Shown here: in pieces, positions 5,469 to 12,888 of the stretch
How positions within the stretch are numbered: the stretch's first letter is position 1
How the letters are laid out: every line of letters starts with the position of its first letter
Assembly (NCBI GenBank): GCA_030539985.1
Contig: JAUNXD010000023.1
Location: 1 to 13,003 of the forward strand
Reading direction: 5' to 3'
Length of the DNA: 13,003 bases
DNA from: Methanobrevibacter sp.
Lineage (GTDB): Archaea > Methanobacteriota > Methanobacteria > Methanobacteriales > Methanobacteriaceae
Notes under the pieces: generated by a model
Databases searched by the model: none
Told to the model about the DNA's origin: nothing
What the model saw: only the letters and a program-made list of their open reading frames with translations
Translations under genes and position numbers: made by a program

Positions 5469-6395
5469 ATGGCAGATAAAGTTAAAATAGGAACTATGTG
5501 GTTCGGCGGATGTTCCGGTTGCCACTTATCCATTGCGGATTTCCACGAATCCTTAATTGATGTTATGGAATTTGCGGATTTCGAATTTTCCCCTGTGCTC
5601 ATGGATACTAAATACGACGAAGTACCTGAGTTAGATATTATTATCGTAGAAGGCGGAATCAGAAACGACGAAAACAGAGAATTAGCTGAAATGCTAAACG
5701 AAAAATCTAAAATGGTTATTTGTTACGGTACCTGCTCCTGTTACGGAGGTATTCCAGGACTCGGTAACTTATGGACCGTTGAAGAATTAGAAGAAGAAGC
5801 ATACATTAACTCTGTATCTACCGTAAATCCTGAAGGAATTATTCCTCACGAAGATGTACCTCATCTCGAAAGCAGAGTAAGACCTTTAAGCGAATGTATG
5901 GATATTGACTTAATGATTCCAGGTTGCCCACCTCGTTCCGATGTTGTAGCAGAAGCTATCTTAACATTATTAAGAGGAGAAACAATCGAATTACCTTCAA
6001 CTAACTTATGTGAAGTATGTCCAAGAGAAAAACCACCTGCAGGTTTAGCTATGGACTTCATTAAAAGACAATTTGAATTAGGTGCACCTGAACCTGATTT
6101 ATGTTTAATTACTCAAGGATTAGTATGTATGGGTCCTGCAACCGTATCATTATGTGGTGCAGAATGTCCTTCCATTGGTATCCAATGTAGAGGATGTTAC
6201 GGTCCTACCGCTAAAGTATTAGACCAAGGAGCAAAAATGATCAGTGCGATTGCATCTGACTACGGTGTACAAGAAGATAAAACCGTTGATCCAGAAACTG
6301 TTGCTGATCAGTTAGATGATATTGTAGGTACTTTCTATACTTACACATTACCTGCTGCTTTAGTGCCAATGAAAATGCAGAAAGGAGGAGAATAA
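5469..6395 (+). CDS. mvhG: F420-non-reducing [NiFe] hydrogenase, small subunit MvhG
   Basis: MvhG carries the Fe-S relay from the NiFe site of MvhA. From the chosen start it has 308 residues. The N-terminal WFGGCSGCH (C15, C18), C89 in CYGTCSC and C153 in PGCPPR are the proximal-cluster ligands typical of [NiFe] small subunits. Eight further cysteines (181, 184, 212, 220, 229, 233, 240, 243) serve the other two clusters. There is no Tat signal, so the enzyme is cytoplasmic, as expected for Mvh. An ATG six bases upstream (5463) would be separated by one base from GGAGG (5457-5461); ATG 5469 has a proper 7-base spacing and gives MADKVKIG, so I chose it. The gene is followed by mvhA with one base between. 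Confidence 0.95.
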   Translation: MADKVKIGTMWFGGCSGCHLSIADFHESLIDVMEFADFEFSPVLMDTKYDEVPELDIIIVEGGIRNDENRELAEMLNEKSKMVICYGTCSCYGGIPGLGNLWTVEELEEEAYINSVSTVNPEGIIPHEDVPHLESRVRPLSECMDIDLMIPGCPPRSDVVAEAILTLLRGETIELPSTNLCEVCPREKPPAGLAMDFIKRQFELGAPEPDLCLITQGLVCMGPATVSLCGAECPSIGIQCRGCYGPTAKVLDQGAKMISAIASDYGVQEDKTVDPETVADQLDDIVGTFYTYTLPAALVPMKMQKGGE

Positions 6396-6396
6396 A

Positions 6397-7824
6397 ATGG
6401 TTAAACTTACTATGGAGCCTGTCACTCGTATTGAAGGACACGCAAAAATTACTGTGCATCTCGACGATGCTGGAAACGTAGAAGAAACAAGATTACACGT
6501 TATGGAATTCAGAGGTTTCGAAAAATTCTTAACTGGTCGTCCTGTTGAAGAATTAGCAAGAATCGTACCAAGGATTTGTGGTATTTGTGACGTACAACAC
6601 CACTTAGCAGCTGCTAAAGCAGTTGACCAAATCTTCGGATTCGACGATTACGAAATCTTACCTGCTGCATACAGAATGAGAGAAATCATGAACTGGGGAT
6701 CATACATGCACTCCCACGCTCTTCACTTCTACTTCTTAGCTGCACCAGACTTAATCATTCCTAACGGAACCAGAAAAACCAGAAACGTTTTCCAAATTAT
6801 TAAAGACATGCCTGAAGTCGCACTTCAAGCTATTAACATCAGAAGAAACGGTTTAGAAATGGTTAGAAAAATAGGCGGTCGTCCTATTCACCCTACCTCA
6901 TCCACTCCTGGTGGTATCTCAACCGAATTAGACGCTGACACTCAAAAAGATTTACTCGAAAGAGCTAAACAAAACGTTGAATTAGCACAAGCTACTTTAG
7001 ACTTAGCTATTCCAGTATTTGAAGAAAACATTGACTTAATCTCTTCATTAGGAAACTTCGGTGACACCAGACACTGTGGTACTGTAAAACCTGACGGAAC
7101 CTGGGATGTATATAACGGTAACATCAGATTCAGAGACAAAGACGGCAGTGACATGTTCGAATACAGAAACGAAGAATACACTGACTATGTTGCTGAACAC
7201 GTAAAACCTTACTCCTGGTTAAAATTCCCATACATTAAAGAAATGGGATACCCAGAAGGTATCTACAGAGTAGCACCATTATCCAGGATCAATGTCTGTG
7301 ACCAAATGCCTAAAGAAGCACCTCTCGCACAAGAAGCACTCAAAGCTTTCCGTGACGCTTTCGGATATGCTCAAGCACCATTATTATTCAACTATGCTAG
7401 ACTCATTGAATTATTAGCATCCGCTGAATGTGCTGCTGCAGCATTAGAAGAAGATTTATCCGGTAAAAAATTCCCTGATGAATTAGAAAGAACCGAAGGT
7501 AAAGGTGTAGGTATTGTTGAAGCTCCTCGTGGTACTTTAATCCACCACTATGAATCTGATGATAACGGATTATGTAATTACGCAAACATTGTTGTAGCTA
7601 CAATCCAAAACAACCCAGCTATGGAAATGGGTATTCACCAAGTTGCTAAAGATTACATCAAACCTGGTGTAGAAGTAGATGATAGTATCTTCAACTTAAT
7701 GGAAATGGTTATCAGAGCTTACGACCCATGTTTATCTTGTGCTACCCACTCAATGGATAGTCAAATGAGATTAGCTGAAGTAGATATTGTAGACAGTGAA
7801 GGAAACCTCATTAAAAAATTCTAA
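6397..7824 (+). CDS. mvhA: F420-non-reducing [NiFe] hydrogenase, large catalytic subunit MvhA
   Basis: MvhA holds the NiFe site that splits H2. The 475 residues include the N-terminal MEPVTRIEGH motif (6-15), the L1 ligands RICGIC (C61, C64) and the C-terminal L2 ligands DPCLSCATH (C445, C448, H451). All four nickel ligands are ordinary cysteines, with no in-frame TGA that would suggest selenocysteine. The 24 residues after H451 are the extension that a maturation endopeptidase normally removes once nickel is inserted; that protease gene is not in the window. GGAGGAG (6384-6390) is the ribosome binding site, lying at the end of mvhG. The mvhG-mvhA gap of one base indicates tight co-expression. 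Confidence 0.97.
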   Translation: MVKLTMEPVTRIEGHAKITVHLDDAGNVEETRLHVMEFRGFEKFLTGRPVEELARIVPRICGICDVQHHLAAAKAVDQIFGFDDYEILPAAYRMREIMNWGSYMHSHALHFYFLAAPDLIIPNGTRKTRNVFQIIKDMPEVALQAINIRRNGLEMVRKIGGRPIHPTSSTPGGISTELDADTQKDLLERAKQNVELAQATLDLAIPVFEENIDLISSLGNFGDTRHCGTVKPDGTWDVYNGNIRFRDKDGSDMFEYRNEEYTDYVAEHVKPYSWLKFPYIKEMGYPEGIYRVAPLSRINVCDQMPKEAPLAQEALKAFRDAFGYAQAPLLFNYARLIELLASAECAAAALEEDLSGKKFPDELERTEGKGVGIVEAPRGTLIHHYESDDNGLCNYANIVVATIQNNPAMEMGIHQVAKDYIKPGVEVDDSIFNLMEMVIRAYDPCLSCATHSMDSQMRLAEVDIVDSEGNLIKKF

Positions 7825-7844
7825 GTTTAAGGGGGTTTTTATAG

Positions 7845-9080
7845 ATGATTGTATTTAACGAAGATGGCTGTATCAAATGTGGTGCATGTGAAGGTGCATG
7901 CCCAACCTCAGCTATTGATGTAACACCTAGCACTATCATTCACTGTGACACTTGTGGCGGAGAACCAAAATGTGCAGATGCCTGTCCTAACGGAGCATTA
8001 AAAGTTGAAATGTACGAAATTGCTGAAGGTATTGAACAAGCAAGATTAGTATTCAACTCAATCTTATGTGACTCCTGCGGTAAATGTGCTGAAGTTTGCC
8101 CACAAGAAACTATCGAAGTCACTGGTGCTAAATTAAAAGAAGTTGAAGGTTTCTGTGTAATGTGTCAAAAATGTGTTGACATTTGCCCAGTAGACGTAAT
8201 TGGAATTCCTGGTGTATGCGAACCTAAAGAATATGAGCTCGACCTCAAAGGAAAAGGCCCTGTATACATCAAAGACTGTGTTGGATGTGGAACCTGTGTA
8301 GATCCTTGTCCTGTAAACGCAATCACTCTTGAAGAAGTTGGAAGCCCTATTACCGTCAACGATGACTGTATTAGATGTGGATTATGTTCACAAACTTGTC
8401 CTTGGAATGCAATTTACATTTCTGAAAAAGTACCTGTCAAGCGTACTAAAGAAATTGAATCATTCACTTTCGATTCAGCTAAATGTATCGGTTGTAACAC
8501 TTGTGTAGAAGCATGTCCTGGAGACTTCATTGCTGCTAACAGTGCAAGTTTAACCGTTGCAATTCCTAGCGTTTGTGCTGCATGTGGATTATGTGTAAAA
8601 CTTTGTCCTGTTGACGCATTAGACATTAATGTCGAATGGGGTGAAGGTTCACCTGTTGATGCTGAAGGTATCGGCAGAGACGTTGAAAAATGTGATTTCA
8701 TCGGTGCATGTGCTAACAAATGTCCTACTGAAGCAATTCGTGTAGTTACCAAAACCGGTATGCTATGCCCTGCTTTAGAAGAAGTTGGTGGAGATCCATC
8801 ATTCACTAGTTGTATTAGATGTGGAGCTTGTGCTTCAGTATGTTCTAATGACGCTTTAAACGTTGGTTCTATTGAATTAGAAATCGACGGTGAAACCGTA
8901 ACTAGAGACAGAATCGAATTCAACCCATCTAAATGTGACGAATGTGGTGACTGTATCGAAGCATGTCCATACGATATGCTCCACAAGTCAGAAAATCCTA
9001 AATTACCAATTGCAGGATTCTGTACTTTATGTGGTCAATGTATGGAAGCATGTCCTGAAGACGCTTTATGCTATAAATAG
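7845..9080 (+). CDS. mvhB: Polyferredoxin MvhB
   Basis: MvhB is a 411-residue soluble polyferredoxin made of twelve ferredoxin-type cysteine motifs in six tandem double-cluster units, matching the family. It is the last gene of the hydrogenase operon and is thought to store or carry low-potential electrons. Motifs begin at about C9, C34, C75, C104, C145, C175, C214, C244, C283, C323, C364 and C393. Two are irregular. Motif 2 has two extra residues (CDTCGGEPKC). Motif 9 (CDFIGACANKC) lacks its second cysteine, with I286 in its place, although an extra C308 lies nearby. Motif 10 ends CS instead of CP. The ATG is preceded by AAGGGGGT (7829-7836). A terminator overlaps the stop codon. Confidence 0.96.
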   Translation: MIVFNEDGCIKCGACEGACPTSAIDVTPSTIIHCDTCGGEPKCADACPNGALKVEMYEIAEGIEQARLVFNSILCDSCGKCAEVCPQETIEVTGAKLKEVEGFCVMCQKCVDICPVDVIGIPGVCEPKEYELDLKGKGPVYIKDCVGCGTCVDPCPVNAITLEEVGSPITVNDDCIRCGLCSQTCPWNAIYISEKVPVKRTKEIESFTFDSAKCIGCNTCVEACPGDFIAANSASLTVAIPSVCAACGLCVKLCPVDALDINVEWGEGSPVDAEGIGRDVEKCDFIGACANKCPTEAIRVVTKTGMLCPALEEVGGDPSFTSCIRCGACASVCSNDALNVGSIELEIDGETVTRDRIEFNPSKCDECGDCIEACPYDMLHKSENPKLPIAGFCTLCGQCMEACPEDALCYK

Positions 9081-9118
9081 GTGGAAACACACACCTATTT
9101 ATTTCTTATTTTTTTTAA
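9073..9118 (+). terminator. Terminator hairpin of the mvh operon
   Basis: ATAAATAGGTG (9073-9083) and CACCTATTTAT (9092-9102) form a perfect 11-bp stem around an 8-base loop GAAACACA, followed by TTCTTATTTTTTTT to about 9116. The mvhB stop TAG (9078-9080) is inside the left arm. It is orientated for the plus strand; read from the minus strand no T-run follows, so it is not a strong pyrC terminator. Confidence 0.87.
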
Positions 9119-9125
9119 AAACTAG

Positions 9126-10382
9126 TTATATTTTATTCATTACTACTTTTCCGTTGACTATTGTCATTACGGGTGTTCCCTGATATTCCCAACCGTCGAA
9201 TGGGGAGTATTCTGCTTTTGTCTTGAATTCTTCAATGTTGAATTTTCCGGTTCTCTTCATGTCTATGACTGTGAAGTCTGCATCCTTGCCTATTGCTATT
9301 TCTCCCTTGTTTTCAAGTCCGTATACTCTTGCTGCGTTTTGGCTTAGGATCTTCGGTATTATCCTCAAATCGATGTTTCCATTGTTTACTTCGGTTAAAA
9401 GTAATGGCACCACGGTTTCTAGGTTTGGTATTCCCGGTGATGAGGCCCATGTGTCCTTGGTTTTATCCTCGAGCGTGTGGGGAGCATGGTCGGTTCCGAT
9501 GATTGATGTTTCATCCAGGTCGCTCACTGTCACACTTTCATCTTTTGGTCTTAGCGGAGGATTTGTTTTTATGAATGTGTCATATATATTGTATGCTGAA
9601 TTGTCAAGAAGCAAATGGTGTGGTGTAAATTCCCAGCTTACAGGCATGCTTTTACTTGCACTTTTCACCATACTTAATGATTTCCTTGAGCTTAAATGGC
9701 AGATATGCAATCGCAAGTCATTGGCCCTTGCAAGCTCTATGGCTTGGCTTACGGATTCATCTTCAGACTCGCTTGGTCGGGCATAGGTATAGTCAATTGC
9801 GGGATTTTCATCCTTTTCCTTTAACCTGGTGGTTTCAGCTTCAACGATTGATTTTTTCTCACAATGTGTTGCAACAAGTCCGTTATAGTTGGTGGTTTCC
9901 TTTAAAACGGATAGGTCATGGAATATTTTCTCTAAACTTTCATCGCTTTCCAAATCCATGAACACCTTGACTGAAATCGGGTTCAGCTCCATCATCCTCT
10001 CCATTTCATCAAGTTCGTTATGTCCCACCTGAAGCTCAAAGTTGACGATGGACTTTTTCCTTGCGATTTCGATTTTCTCTTTCAGCGCATTGTAGGTGTT
10101 TGTTTTCGGAAGGGTGTTGGGCATGTCGATGACTGTTGTGAAACCGCCGTTGGCGGCCGCTTCGCTGCCTGTCCTGAAGTCTTCCTTTTGGGTCAGTCCC
10201 GGATCTCTGAAATGGATGTGGGGGTCGATGAAGCCTGGAAGCACGTAATTGCCTTTGATGTCAATGACCTCATCGGCCTTGAGTGGGCTTTTTGAAATGT
10301 CAGCTATTTTCCCGTCATCAACCTTAATGTGGTAGTCTCCGATTTCACCTATCAGCTTGCAGTTTTTCAAAACTAAATCCAT
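9126..10382 (-). CDS. pyrC: Dihydroorotase PyrC (class I)
   Basis: This 418-residue enzyme of the amidohydrolase superfamily is a class I dihydroorotase. It interconverts N-carbamoyl-aspartate and dihydroorotate in pyrimidine synthesis, in the cytosol. The metal motif DPHIHFRDPG gives H55, H57 and substrate-binding R59. The other ligands are H173 in ATHCE, H226/H229 in LHICHLS and D298 in GTDHAPH, the last being the usual catalytic aspartate. An NPPLR substrate-loop motif lies at about 274-278. The C-terminal beta segment closes with TIVNGKVV. The start is supported by AGGAGAT (10394-10388 on the minus strand), five bases upstream. It converges on mvhB with 45 bp between and diverges from the next gene; no other pyr gene is present here. 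Confidence 0.95.
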   Translation of the reverse strand: MDLVLKNCKLIGEIGDYHIKVDDGKIADISKSPLKADEVIDIKGNYVLPGFIDPHIHFRDPGLTQKEDFRTGSEAAANGGFTTVIDMPNTLPKTNTYNALKEKIEIARKKSIVNFELQVGHNELDEMERMMELNPISVKVFMDLESDESLEKIFHDLSVLKETTNYNGLVATHCEKKSIVEAETTRLKEKDENPAIDYTYARPSESEDESVSQAIELARANDLRLHICHLSSRKSLSMVKSASKSMPVSWEFTPHHLLLDNSAYNIYDTFIKTNPPLRPKDESVTVSDLDETSIIGTDHAPHTLEDKTKDTWASSPGIPNLETVVPLLLTEVNNGNIDLRIIPKILSQNAARVYGLENKGEIAIGKDADFTVIDMKRTGKFNIEEFKTKAEYSPFDGWEYQGTPVMTIVNGKVVMNKI

Positions 10383-10473
10383 GATTAATCTCCTATTTGT
10401 ACTTGATTGATTATTTGTTGTTTCATATTTTTAAATCATAAGTTTTTTTTAACTTGAAAACATATTCTTAATC
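10383..10473. promoter_or_regulatory. Divergent promoter region of pyrC and the HIGH-family gene
   Basis: For pyrC (minus strand), GATTTAAAAATATG (10437-10424) is TATA-like and would start transcription near 10403, ahead of the AGGAGAT ribosome binding site. For the plus-strand gene, the same AT stretch or TTTTTTTTAA (10443-10452) could serve as its box. No Shine-Dalgarno is visible before ATG 10474, so that message may be leaderless or have a very short leader. AAGTTTTTTTTAACTT is a small AT-rich inverted repeat at 10440-10455. Confidence 0.4.
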
Positions 10474-11553
10474 ATGTTTAAAGTTTCCGATATTCTTAAA
10501 AGAGATATGGATTTGTTTTATGATGATTTGAATAGTGACCGCGAAGTTTCATCCTCATCATCTGATAATCTCCTGGTGGCCGATTTCACAGAGTACAATC
10601 CTTTGCACAATGGCCATTTTCATTGCATGAAAACTGCCAAGGACATGTTTCCTGACTCATTGTTCGTGGCTGTGGTGCCGGGACTCTTTGAGCGAAGCGG
10701 AAGGGGCATACCATATATACTGCCAAGGGAAGTTCGAGCCGAAATAGCAGTTTCTGTCGGTGCCGACATTGTCGTTGAAGGCCCTCCAATGGGGATAATG
10801 GGATCAGGCCAGTACTCCCTGTGCCTGTGCAAGATGTTCCAGGCCCTCAACACAGACTACATTCCAAGGGGATACAAGCCTGTCGAAGGAATCGGTGAGA
10901 TATTGAATCGGATAAACCAAGGCCATCACATAGCCTCAAAGCCATACAAGGTCGTTGACAAGACCGCCCATGAAACACTTCTCAAGGGGAAGCTTGAGGA
11001 GGACAATTACGTGATAACCTCATTTTCGAATTCATTGAGCAAGATTGGCTTTGACTATGCCGGCAAGTTCATATTCGTTGAAAGAATCGAGGGGGTGAGC
11101 GGAACCCTCATCCGGGAAAGCATCCAGAAGGACAATTTCGACGAGGTCACAGGGATGATGCCTCCAAAAACGATTGAGGTTTTAAAAAGGGAAATTAAAA
11201 ACGATGGGATAATATATGGAATCAGGGATGAGGAAAGAATCCTGAACACTGCAAACAATTATTCCCTTGAGGAATTGTCCTCATTGAACCTGTTCAATGA
11301 GAAGCTGGCCAGAAACATCATTGAAAACGGACCATATGATGACCTGGAAACATTGGAGGGGTCAATACTTCATGGATTCTCATCACATTTCCGCCAAAGG
11401 GCATTGAGCATTCTGGAAAACCCCATTCCTAAAAAAACAGTGTCTGAATATATTGACAGGTACCCTTCAACAATCAGGGTGCTGGGTTATAAGAACAGTG
11501 ACGGTCTTGAAAAATTTAAAGAAAAAGTAAATAATGAAAATATTCATTATTAA
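10474..11553 (+). CDS. HIGH-family nucleotidyltransferase, TmcAL/YlbM-like
   Basis: The 359-residue protein matches the HIGH nucleotidyltransferase family typified by bacterial TmcAL (YlbM), which activates acetate with ATP to acetylate the wobble cytidine of elongator tRNA-Met. The ATP-binding motif EYNPLHNGH (40-48) is intact. It is followed by VAVVPGLFERSGRGIPYILPREVRAE (66-90), parallel to the TmcAL 'SGNFvQRGeP' region, and VEGPP (101-105) parallel to 'VELPf'. The C-terminal helical part ends with STIRVLGY (332-339), like the 'IRVLGF' of the family. A Ser-rich 30-residue N-terminal extension precedes the domain. No Shine-Dalgarno is seen before the ATG; an internal Met at residue 12 is an alternative. 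The substrate in archaea is unknown, because archaea usually use TmcA. It stops 2 bp before the convergent neighbour. Confidence 0.75.
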   Translation: MFKVSDILKRDMDLFYDDLNSDREVSSSSSDNLLVADFTEYNPLHNGHFHCMKTAKDMFPDSLFVAVVPGLFERSGRGIPYILPREVRAEIAVSVGADIVVEGPPMGIMGSGQYSLCLCKMFQALNTDYIPRGYKPVEGIGEILNRINQGHHIASKPYKVVDKTAHETLLKGKLEEDNYVITSFSNSLSKIGFDYAGKFIFVERIEGVSGTLIRESIQKDNFDEVTGMMPPKTIEVLKREIKNDGIIYGIRDEERILNTANNYSLEELSSLNLFNEKLARNIIENGPYDDLETLEGSILHGFSSHFRQRALSILENPIPKKTVSEYIDRYPSTIRVLGYKNSDGLEKFKEKVNNENIHY

Positions 11554-11555
11554 AC

Positions 11556-12587
11556 TTAAACTTGTGGTTGTGGGGTTAATACGTTATTAATTACGTTTTG
11601 AGGGTTTGACATTGCATAAATCGCATCCATGAATGTTGGATAGGTTGCATGCAATACTAATACGTATATGATGTAGTATATTACAACTAAAATCACTATG
11701 ATTAATAGGATTGTCAAAAGAATGTCCACAACATTCATTGGCTCTTTTTCTTCCTGATAATTCAGGTTATGGATGTTTTCGGAATCTTTGTCTTTAGCTT
11801 TTCCTTTTCCTTCTTTTTCAGCTAAGATTTCAGCCCTGATTCTTGCTTCCATTTCCTCAGGAGTTTCAGGTCTTTTAGGGGTCTTGTCTTTAAGGATTGC
11901 CTCTTCGGACCTTGGCTGGTAAGGGCGTCTGGTTAGGGAGCCGAACTCTTCCTCGTCTTTTGCAAGTTGTTCGTTTAAAGGAACATCCTTGTCGTCGAAG
12001 TACAAGTCATCCAGGTATTTTTCATACTTGTCTTCCAGTTCCATTCTTGCACTGGTTGGTTCAGGTTCATAGGAATGGTCTGGGTAGATGAATTCCTGTG
12101 CATTGCTTACAGGCTTTTGTGCAATTTGCTGTTCAGGATATAATTCATATTCGTTTGGAGCTGCCTGTGGCTGAGGACGTGGTTCTTCTTTGACTTGCAC
12201 TTGTGGTGCAGGCTCGTTTTCACTGATGTAGGATGATTCGAGTCCTCCTGAATATTCAATATTGTCTTTAATATTATATGGGGAATCATCACTGATCTGT
12301 TTGATTTCCTGTGCGACCGGTGCAGCTTCTTCCTGTGGTTGGTAAATGCTTTCTGCAGGTTCCTGTTTGTTGAGTCTTGCAGGTTCGGTTCTGACAGGTT
12401 CTGGAGCAACAGCTTGTTTTGGTTGTTCAGGAGCCTTGTTTTCAATTCCAAGTCCTACAATTTTCTCTAAACATTCCTTACAGTATACCTTTCCGGCAAT
12501 TTCTAAACCACATTCTTTACATATTGATTTTCCACATATCGCACATGTGTCTGTACTTTCTCTTTCAGGATGATAATAACATTCCAT
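11556..12587 (-). CDS. B-box zinc-finger, single-pass membrane protein of unknown function
   Basis: This 343-residue protein has three parts. Residues 1-42 form a B-box-type zinc-binding module (C3, H6, C15, C18, C23, C26, C36, C39). Residues about 45-275 are low-complexity, rich in Pro, Glu, Gln and Lys, and probably disordered, with an acidic EKYLDDLYFDDKDVPLNEQ patch and a charged helical stretch (PEEMEARIRAEILAEKEGK). Residues about 286-312 are one strong Ile/Leu/Val transmembrane helix, followed by a 30-residue tail. There is no N-terminal signal, so the zinc module should face the cytosol. GAGAGTG (12600-12594) six bases before the ATG is a weak ribosome binding site. I do not recognise a function; a membrane-tethered scaffold is possible. 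Confidence 0.85.
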   Translation of the reverse strand: MECYYHPERESTDTCAICGKSICKECGLEIAGKVYCKECLEKIVGLGIENKAPEQPKQAVAPEPVRTEPARLNKQEPAESIYQPQEEAAPVAQEIKQISDDSPYNIKDNIEYSGGLESSYISENEPAPQVQVKEEPRPQPQAAPNEYELYPEQQIAQKPVSNAQEFIYPDHSYEPEPTSARMELEDKYEKYLDDLYFDDKDVPLNEQLAKDEEEFGSLTRRPYQPRSEEAILKDKTPKRPETPEEMEARIRAEILAEKEGKGKAKDKDSENIHNLNYQEEKEPMNVVDILLTILLIIVILVVIYYIIYVLVLHATYPTFMDAIYAMSNPQNVINNVLTPQPQV

Positions 12588-12653
12588 AAATTACACTCTC
12601 ATAACGAATTAATATATATTAATGTTATATATGTTCTTTTTATTTATATAAAA
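12588..12653 (-). promoter_or_regulatory. Promoter of the B-box protein gene
   Basis: On the minus strand TTTTATATAAATA (12653-12641) is a strong TATA box. The usual distance places the start near 12620, giving a leader of about 33 bases that contains GAGAGTG (12600-12594). A second AT-rich block, TTAATATATATTAA (12609-12622), is palindromic. The box directly follows the pcc1-like stop, so the two genes need not share a transcript. Confidence 0.55.
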
Positions 12654-12657
12654 CTTT

Positions 12658-12888
12658 TCATCGTTTAGTTTTGTCAAGAATTTTTTCAACAACTATTTCT
12701 GATGCAATCAAATCATCCACTGTTGCAAGAAAACTTCCCAGTTTTTCACTGTTGATGTTATAATTGATTTTATTGTTGTCCAATTGTGATTTAAGGTAGT
12801 TTTCATTGTCCACTTCCAGGGAATCGTAAACTACTTTCGCATCATCTTCACTTTCATATGTGAAAGTGATCTCTCCTGTGATTTTCAT
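12658..12888 (-). CDS. pcc1: KEOPS complex Pcc1-like subunit
   Basis: This 76-residue protein has the size and pattern of archaeal Pcc1, the small dimerising subunit of the KEOPS complex that makes the t6A modification of ANN-decoding tRNAs in the cytosol. A first beta-strand (ITGEITFTY, 3-11) leads into a helix with A17 and SLEVDNE (23-29; the family pattern is 'sL.pDn'). Two further strands follow, then LGSFLATVDDL (50-60), which fits the family's 's.r...Ns.l' region, and a C-terminal helix ending with charged residues. The start codon has no Shine-Dalgarno, but a TATA-like box lies about 29 bases upstream, so the message may be leaderless. No other KEOPS gene is in the window. Confidence 0.72.
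   Translation of the reverse strand: MKITGEITFTYESEDDAKVVYDSLEVDNENYLKSQLDNNKINYNINSEKLGSFLATVDDLIASEIVVEKILDKTKR

Noticed and set aside
8414..8986. 190-codon open frame on the minus strand inside mvhB
   Set aside because: It lies antisense to the repeated cysteine codons of mvhB, whose biased composition keeps the opposite strand open. Its product is a Ser/His-rich low-complexity chain with no domain.
7845..9080. Repeated DNA blocks suggestive of a repeat array
   Set aside because: The periodicity is protein-level duplication of ferredoxin motifs in MvhB, not identical DNA repeats; there are no constant repeats with unique spacers, so it is not a CRISPR array.
9223..9786. 187-codon open frame on the plus strand inside pyrC
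   Set aside because: It is antisense to the well-supported dihydroorotase, has no recognisable domain and no ribosome binding site, and is explained by the codon bias of pyrC.
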